Shown here: positions 7,291 through 11,369 of the stretch, piece after piece
Position numbering within the stretch: the stretch's first letter is position 1
Layout: every line of letters begins with the position of its first letter
Assembly (NCBI GenBank): GCA_050942875.1
Contig: JBMNOD010000102.1
Span: 1-11,369, forward strand
DNA from: JAAZAI01 sp050942875
GTDB taxonomy: Bacteria; Verrucomicrobiota; Kiritimatiellia; RFP12; UBA3636
Length of the DNA stretch: 11,369 nucleotides
Reading direction: 5' to 3'
The notes under the pieces: generated by a model
The model's database searches: none
What the model was told of the DNA's origin: nothing
What the model saw: only the letters and a program-made list of their open reading frames with translations
Program-made: the position numbers and the translations under genes

Positions 7291-8547
7291 ATGATGAAAT
7301 CGAAGGCTTCAATCTTGAATCCGCGGCGGATCCTGCATGTGGACATGGACGCGTTCTACGCGGCCATCGAACAGCGCGACCGCCCGGAGCTGCGCGGCAA
7401 GCCCGTGGTCGTCGGCAGCGGACCGCATGAGCGCGGCGTGGTCTCCACGGCCTCCTACGAGGCGCGCGTCTTCGGCGTCCGCTCCGCCATGCCTTCGCGC
7501 GAAGCCTATCGCCGCTGCCCGCAGGCCGTCTTTCTGCCGGTCGACATGCGCAAGTACCTGGCCGAGTCGGCGAAGATCTTCGCGATTTTCGATCGCTACA
7601 CGCCCTTTGTCGAAGGCCTTTCCTGCGACGAGGCGTTTCTCGATGTGACCGGCTCACAGCGCCTCTTCGGCGACGCCCCGGCCATCGCCGAGCGCATCCG
7701 CGCCGACATCCGCAACGAGCTCGGATTGACCGCATCCGTCGGCGTCGCCACCAACAAGTTCCTGGCCAAGGTCGCCAGCGACATGAACAAGCCGGACGGC
7801 CTGACGATCGTCCCGGACGATCCCGAGGCCGTCCGGGCCTTTCTCGCGCCGCTGCCGGCTTCGCGCATCTTCGGCGTCGGCAAGGTCGCGGCCGGCATCC
7901 TCGAACAGGCCGGGATTCGCACGATTGGCGACATCCAGCGCATCCACCCTGCCACGCTGGCGCGGTTGCTCGGCGCCACGGCGGCCGAGCATCTGAGCGC
8001 GCTTGCCTTCGGGCGCGATGCGCGCGAAGTCGAGACGGAGCGCGAGGAGAAGAGCATTTCACGCGAGCACACGTTCATGGAAGACGAGCCGAATGCCGAG
8101 GTCGTCCGTGCGCGGCTCCTCGAACTGGCTGCGGATGTGGCTCGCCGCACGCGCGAAGCCGGTCGCTTCGCATCGACCGGCAGGCTGAAGCTCCGCTGGG
8201 CGGATTTCACGACGATCACGCGCCAGGAAGGCTTTGCCACGCCGGCTTGCGACGATTTCACGTTCCGCGAAATGGCGCGGCGCCTCTTCGAGCGCGAGCC
8301 GTTTCGCGGACGCCGCGTGCGCCTGGTCGGCTTCGGCGTGACCGGTCTCGCCGATTCGCGCATCACGCAGCCGAGCCTCTTTGTGGACGAAGCGGATGCC
8401 ATCCGCGAAAAGCGCGAGAAGGTCAGCCGCGCCCTCGATTCCATCCGCGATCAGCTCGACGGCGGCGTGATCGGCTTCGGCGGCGGCACGAGCAATGAAA
8501 ACACGAGACGCGAGACACGTGACGAGACCGAGATCAGAGACCATTAG
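7291..8547 (+). CDS. dinB: DNA polymerase IV (Y-family translesion polymerase)
   Basis: The 418-residue protein is a Y-family error-prone polymerase that copies past damaged bases. The palm carries the catalytic acids in HVDMDAFYA (D18) and LSCDEAFLD (D113, E114; the more usual motif is S-I-D-E-A-Y). Y23 is the expected steric-gate residue that excludes ribonucleotides. GLTASVGVATNKFLAKVASDMNKPDGL is the fingers/palm signature (written here only in part: ASVGVATNKFLAK). A helix-hairpin-helix thumb (IFGVGKVAAGIL, about 190-212) and a little-finger domain (about 255-385) follow. Residues from about 398 are a polar tail (GTSNENTRRETRDETEIRDH) that most family members lack. Its DNA contains a heptamer repeat (8504-8524). 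No beta-clamp motif is obvious after it. ATG 7291 is used; ATG 7294 is equally possible, and GGGAAAG 8-13 nt upstream is a weak ribosome site. I found no convincing LexA box upstream. hrpB follows after 24 nt, so they are likely co-transcribed. Confidence 0.93.
   Translation: MMKSKASILNPRRILHVDMDAFYAAIEQRDRPELRGKPVVVGSGPHERGVVSTASYEARVFGVRSAMPSREAYRRCPQAVFLPVDMRKYLAESAKIFAIFDRYTPFVEGLSCDEAFLDVTGSQRLFGDAPAIAERIRADIRNELGLTASVGVATNKFLAKVASDMNKPDGLTIVPDDPEAVRAFLAPLPASRIFGVGKVAAGILEQAGIRTIGDIQRIHPATLARLLGATAAEHLSALAFGRDAREVETEREEKSISREHTFMEDEPNAEVVRARLLELAADVARRTREAGRFASTGRLKLRWADFTTITRQEGFATPACDDFTFREMARRLFEREPFRGRRVRLVGFGVTGLADSRITQPSLFVDEADAIREKREKVSRALDSIRDQLDGGVIGFGGGTSNENTRRETRDETEIRDH
8504..8524 (+). 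repeat. Heptamer repeat inside the dinB 3' end
   Basis: The units are cgagacg / cgagaca / cgtgacg, with weaker GAGAC echoes to about 8541. They encode the last polar residues of DNA polymerase IV. The period matches the intergenic heptamer arrays elsewhere in the window. It looks like repeat DNA that has become the coding end of the gene. Confidence 0.55.
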
Positions 8548-8571
8548 CCCCACAGCCCCTTTTTCGGCAGC

Positions 8572-11091
8572 ATGCTTGCAAACCCGCCACACCTCCCCGA
8601 CCTCCCCGTCAACGTCGCCCTGCCGCGGCTGCGGACGGCCCTGCGCGATCACCGCGCCAGCGTCCTGACCGCGCCACCGGGCTCGGGCAAGACGACCGTC
8701 GTCCCGCTTGCGCTGCTTGACGAGGACTGGCTCGCCGGGCGGCGCATCCTCATGCTCGAACCGCGCCGCATGGCCGCGCGCGCCGCCGCCTGGCGCATGG
8801 CCGACCTCCTCGGCGAAGCCCCCGGCCGCACCACCGGCCACCACACGCGCTTCGAACGCAGCTTCGGGCGCGACACGCGCATCATCGTCCTCACCGAAGG
8901 CCTGCTCTCGCGCCGCATCGCCGCCGACCCCGAGCTGGCCGGCGTCGGCCTTCTCATTTTCGACGAATTCCACGAGCGCAGCGTCAACGCCGACTTCGGC
9001 CTCGCGCTCGCCCTCGACGTCCAGCGCAGCCTCCGCCCCGACCTGCGCATCCTCGTCATGTCCGCCACCCTCGACGCCGACCCCGTCGCCCGCCATCTCG
9101 GCGACGCCCCCGTCGTCTCCGCCGAAGGGCGTCTTTTTCCCGTCGAAACCGTCTTCGCCCCGCGCCCGAAGGCGGAGCGCATCGCCGAGGGCGTCGCGGC
9201 GGTCGTCCGCCGCGCCCTCGCCGAACAGCCCGGCTCCGTGCTCGCCTTCCTGCCCGGCGAAGGCGAAATCCGCGCCGCCGCCGAGCTGCTCGGCGCGTCC
9301 GCCGACCTCGGCGTCGACATCATCCCGCTCTACGCCGCGCTCCCCAAGAGCGAGCAGGACGCCGCGCTGCGCCCTTCGCCGCCCGGACGCCGCAAGGTCG
9401 TCCTCGCGACCTCCATCGCCGAATCCTCGCTGACGATCGACGGCATCGCCGCCGTCGTCGATTCCGGCAGCGCCCGCATCTCCCGCTTCTCCCACGCCAC
9501 CGGCATGAGCCACCTCGACACCGTCGCCATCGCCCGCGACCGCGCCGACCAGCGCCGGGGCCGCGCCGGACGCCTCGGCCCCGGCGTCTGCTACCGCCTG
9601 TGGAGCGAAACGGAGGACGCCCGCCTCGACGCCGCCTCGCTCCCCGAAATCCTCGTCGCCGACCTCGCTCCGCTTGCGCTCCAGACGGCGGACTGGGGCA
9701 CCTCCGCCGCCGACTCCCTGCCGTGGCTGACCCCGCCGCCGGCCTCGACGTGGCGCCAGGCGCTCGACCTGCTCGGCCGCCTCCAGGCGCTCGATGCCGA
9801 CCGGCGCATCACGCCGCGCGGCCGCCGCATGGCGCGCCTCGGCGCGCATCCGCGCCTCGCGCACGCCATGATCGAAGCGGCCGCCTGCGGCGACGCCGAA
9901 TCCCGCCGCAACGCCTGCCTCCTCGCCGCCATCCTCTCCGAAGGCCCCGCCGCCGACGCGCGCCATTCCTCCAACATCGCGCACCTGCTCGGCGATCTCG
10001 AAACGCCCCGCGGCGCCATCGCCCCCGCCGCCCGCCAGCGCATCCGAGAGCTCGCCAAGTCCTGGGAGCGCGACCTCGACCGCCTCGCCGTGGCAGCGTC
10101 CGCACCCCGCCCCCTCTCCGTCGGGATCCTCCTCGCCTGGGCCTACCCCGACCGCATCGGCACGGGGCGCAAGCTCGCCGACGACGAAGGCCGCTACCGC
10201 CTCAGCGGCGGACGCGGCGCGAAGCTGCGTCCCGGCGACCCGCTCGCCGCCAGCGACTGGATTTGCGTGGCGGAGATCGACGACCGCGACGCCGACGCCA
10301 CGATCCGCCTCGCCGCCCCCATCACGCAGGCGGAAGTGGAGCGGCATTTCTCGCACCTCTTCCACACCGTCGCCGTCGTCGCCTGGAACACGCGATCGAA
10401 GCGCGTCGATGCCGCCGAACGCGACATGTTCGGCGAAGTCCAGGTGCGCGAACGCCCGCTCAAGGATCTCGACGACGCGGCGGTCCTCGCCTGCCTCTGC
10501 GACGGCATCCGGCAGGAAGGCCTCGAACGCCTCAACTGGACGCCCGCCGCCCGCAACGTGCAGGCGCGCATCCGCGTCGTCGCCGCGGCCATGCCGCAGG
10601 AGGCGCTGCCGGACGTCTCGGACGACGCCCTCGCCGCGACGCTCGAGCACTGGCTCGGCCCCGTGCTCTACGGGATGCGCACGCTCGCCCAGGCGGCGGA
10701 AGTCGATCTGGTGTCGCCCTTGCTCGCCCTGCTCGGGCCTGCGGCGCGGCGGCTCGACACGCTCGCGCCGACGCACCTCCGCGTGCCCAGCGGCTCCAAC
10801 ATCCGCATCGACTACACCGAGGCGCAGCCCTCGGTTTCCGTCCGCATCCAGGAAGTCTTCGGCATGACGGCCACCCCGACAATCGCCGACGGCCGCATTC
10901 CCCTGCTCCTCAAGCTCCTCTCCCCCGCCCAGCGCCCCGTGCAAGTCACGGCCGATTTGGAGAGCTTCTGGAAGAACGGCTATCCCGAAGTCCGCAAGGA
11001 TCTCCGCGGCCGCTATCCCCGCCACTACTGGCCCGAAGACCCTTCGCAGGCCGTCGCCACCCGTCGGGTGAGGCCAAAGGGCGGGGAGTAG
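8572..11091 (+). CDS. hrpB: ATP-dependent helicase HrpB
   Basis: The 839-residue protein is a DEAH/RHA-type superfamily 2 helicase of the bacterial HrpB subfamily (E. coli HrpB is about 810 residues). It is probably cytosolic and acts on RNA, though its physiological role is poorly defined even in model species. All core motifs are present: I, APPGSGKTT with K40; II, FDEFHERS with D131-E132-F133-H134, the DEFH form typical of HrpB; III, SATL (164-167); V, ATSIAESSLTIDG (about 279-291); VI, QRRGRAGR (327-334) with the arginine finger. A winged-helix/ratchet region and the HrpB C-terminal domain follow, ending in RGRYPRHYWPEDP (812-824), the family's strongest hallmark. The start at 8572 has no strong ribosome site but lies 24 nt behind dinB and only 30 residues before motif I, as in relatives. 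The last codons extend a few residues past the motif, adjacent to a small dyad (11058-11070). No intrinsic terminator follows. Confidence 0.95.
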   Translation: MLANPPHLPDLPVNVALPRLRTALRDHRASVLTAPPGSGKTTVVPLALLDEDWLAGRRILMLEPRRMAARAAAWRMADLLGEAPGRTTGHHTRFERSFGRDTRIIVLTEGLLSRRIAADPELAGVGLLIFDEFHERSVNADFGLALALDVQRSLRPDLRILVMSATLDADPVARHLGDAPVVSAEGRLFPVETVFAPRPKAERIAEGVAAVVRRALAEQPGSVLAFLPGEGEIRAAAELLGASADLGVDIIPLYAALPKSEQDAALRPSPPGRRKVVLATSIAESSLTIDGIAAVVDSGSARISRFSHATGMSHLDTVAIARDRADQRRGRAGRLGPGVCYRLWSETEDARLDAASLPEILVADLAPLALQTADWGTSAADSLPWLTPPPASTWRQALDLLGRLQALDADRRITPRGRRMARLGAHPRLAHAMIEAAACGDAESRRNACLLAAILSEGPAADARHSSNIAHLLGDLETPRGAIAPAARQRIRELAKSWERDLDRLAVAASAPRPLSVGILLAWAYPDRIGTGRKLADDEGRYRLSGGRGAKLRPGDPLAASDWICVAEIDDRDADATIRLAAPITQAEVERHFSHLFHTVAVVAWNTRSKRVDAAERDMFGEVQVRERPLKDLDDAAVLACLCDGIRQEGLERLNWTPAARNVQARIRVVAAAMPQEALPDVSDDALAATLEHWLGPVLYGMRTLAQAAEVDLVSPLLALLGPAARRLDTLAPTHLRVPSGSNIRIDYTEAQPSVSVRIQEVFGMTATPTIADGRIPLLLKLLSPAQRPVQVTADLESFWKNGYPEVRKDLRGRYPRHYWPEDPSQAVATRRVRPKGGE

Positions 11092-11093
11092 GG

Positions 11094-11114
11094 GTTAGGA
11101 GTTAGGAGTTAGAA
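11094..11114 (+). repeat. GTTAGGA heptamer repeat
   Basis: Three heptamers, gttagga / gttagga / gttagaa, begin 2 nt after the hrpB stop codon and run into six T (11115-11120). The T-run has no hairpin in front of it, so this is not an intrinsic terminator. The heptamers resemble the short tandemly repeated heptamers known from cyanobacteria (STRR), though I infer no relationship. Confidence 0.7.
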
Positions 11115-11123
11115 TTTTTTGCA

Positions 11124-11319
11124 GCAGGCAGGGCGACGCCGTCCCGGCGAGCCGCGTTGCCTCTGCCGCATTGCCTGAGGTGGATTGCCTGAGATGGGTG
11201 GACGGCTGTTGTGTGAGCGGCATTTGCTTGGCGCGAAGCAGGTAGGGCGACGCCGTCCCGGCGAGCCGCATTGCCTCTGCCTCGTCGCCTGAGGTGGATT
11301 GCCTGAGGCGAGTGGGCGG
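11124..11319. repeat. Two-copy 114-bp-spaced repeat with internal 14-bp units
   Basis: Two copies of about 82 bp (11124-11205 and 11238-11319) align end to end with roughly 10 differences and a spacing of exactly 114 bp. Each has a GC-rich head containing GACGCCGTCCCGGCG (11135-11149; 11249-11263), which has a CGCCG-TCC-CGGCG dyad. Each then has three tandem 14-bp units: 11156-11169, 11170-11183, 11184-11197 and 11270-11283, 11284-11297, 11298-11311, with consensus near RTTGCCTGAGGTGG. A 74-codon minus-strand frame crosses both copies because 114 is a multiple of 3. I do not regard it as a gene. Confidence 0.7.
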
Positions 11320-11328
11320 GGCGCACCG

Positions 11329-11352
11329 CGCCGGGGCGCGGGCGAGTGGCGG
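11329..11352 (+). repeat. 24-bp direct repeat, right copy
   Basis: Identical to 115-138 over 24 bases. Here it is embedded between the two-copy repeat and an inverted block at the window edge, indicating that it is a module of a larger composite repeat. Confidence 0.7.
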
Positions 11353-11354
11353 CG

Positions 11355-11369
11355 CGCCGGGACGGCGTC
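11355..11369 (-). repeat. Inverted copy of the repeat head, cut by the window edge
   Basis: CGCCGGGACGGCGTC is the exact reverse complement of the 15-bp head block at 11135-11149 and 11249-11263. The composite repeat therefore probably continues as an inverted third copy beyond the window. Confidence 0.6.

Noticed and set aside
8059..11025. Very long open frame on the minus strand (988 codons) opposite dinB and hrpB
   Set aside because: It lies wholly antisense to two well-recognised genes, is dominated by Gly, Ala, Arg, Glu and Asp as expected for the shadow of GC-rich codons, and shows no family motif.
11108..11120. Intrinsic terminator after hrpB at the T-run
   Set aside because: The six T residues are preceded by a heptamer repeat without self-complementarity, so no hairpin is available.
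11124..11319. CRISPR array
   Set aside because: Only two long, diverged copies are present, without a constant short repeat or unique spacers, and no cas gene is nearby.
11102..11326. 74-codon minus-strand frame with two copies of a QAIHLR...RRDGVALPA pattern
   Set aside because: The apparent protein repeat is a by-product of a DNA repeat with 114-bp spacing (divisible by 3). The DNA repeat also has an inverted part and 14-bp sub-units that are not multiples of 3, so it does not behave as coding sequence.

Overview
**Organism.** The window is GC-rich and bacterial. A type II secretion/type IV pilin-like precursor with the cleavage context A|FTLIELLVVIAIIGIL, a GH43-type glycosidase remnant and intergenic DNA full of short degenerate tandem repeats together suggest a PVC-group bacterium (Kiritimatiellota, Lentisphaerota or Verrucomicrobiota). 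This is an inference from style, not from a marker gene. No rRNA, tRNA, CRISPR array, transposase, integrase or phage gene is visible.

**Layout.** (1) 1-347 is non-coding: dispersed repeats, then a strong intrinsic terminator and two more palindromes behind a leftward gene. (2) 348-1103 (-) is a pseudopilin-like protein. (3) 1104-1460 is a divergent intergenic region with one candidate promoter per direction, a 14-bp palindrome, a heptamer array and a hairpin repeat. (4) 1461-3179 (+) is a TPR-like lipoprotein. (5) 3305-4171 (+) is an LPS/Kdo-kinase-like protein. (6) 4172-4509 holds the broken 5' end of a GH43-type glycosidase, two repeat patches and a promoter that abuts the argH start codon. 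(7) 4510-5889 (+) is argininosuccinate lyase, followed after 2 nt by 5892-7145, an AI-2E-family membrane protein. (8) 7146-7290 carries a hexamer-based inverted repeat. (9) 7291-8547 is DNA polymerase IV, followed after 24 nt by 8572-11091, an HrpB helicase. (10) 11092-11369 is a nested repeat region that runs off the window edge.

**How the parts relate.** The protein-coding genes are mostly housekeeping or envelope functions and do not form one obvious pathway. The likely co-transcribed pairs are argH with the AI-2E gene, and dinB with hrpB. I do not see a defence, secretion or biosynthetic system. The most unusual content is between the genes. Several families of degenerate tandem repeats with 7-bp (or 14-bp, or 6-bp) periods occur in nearly every larger gap, and one appears to supply the C-terminal tail of DNA polymerase IV. 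Two other repeat families recur across the window: a hairpin-bearing repeat in three copies, and a 24-bp identical sequence near both ends.
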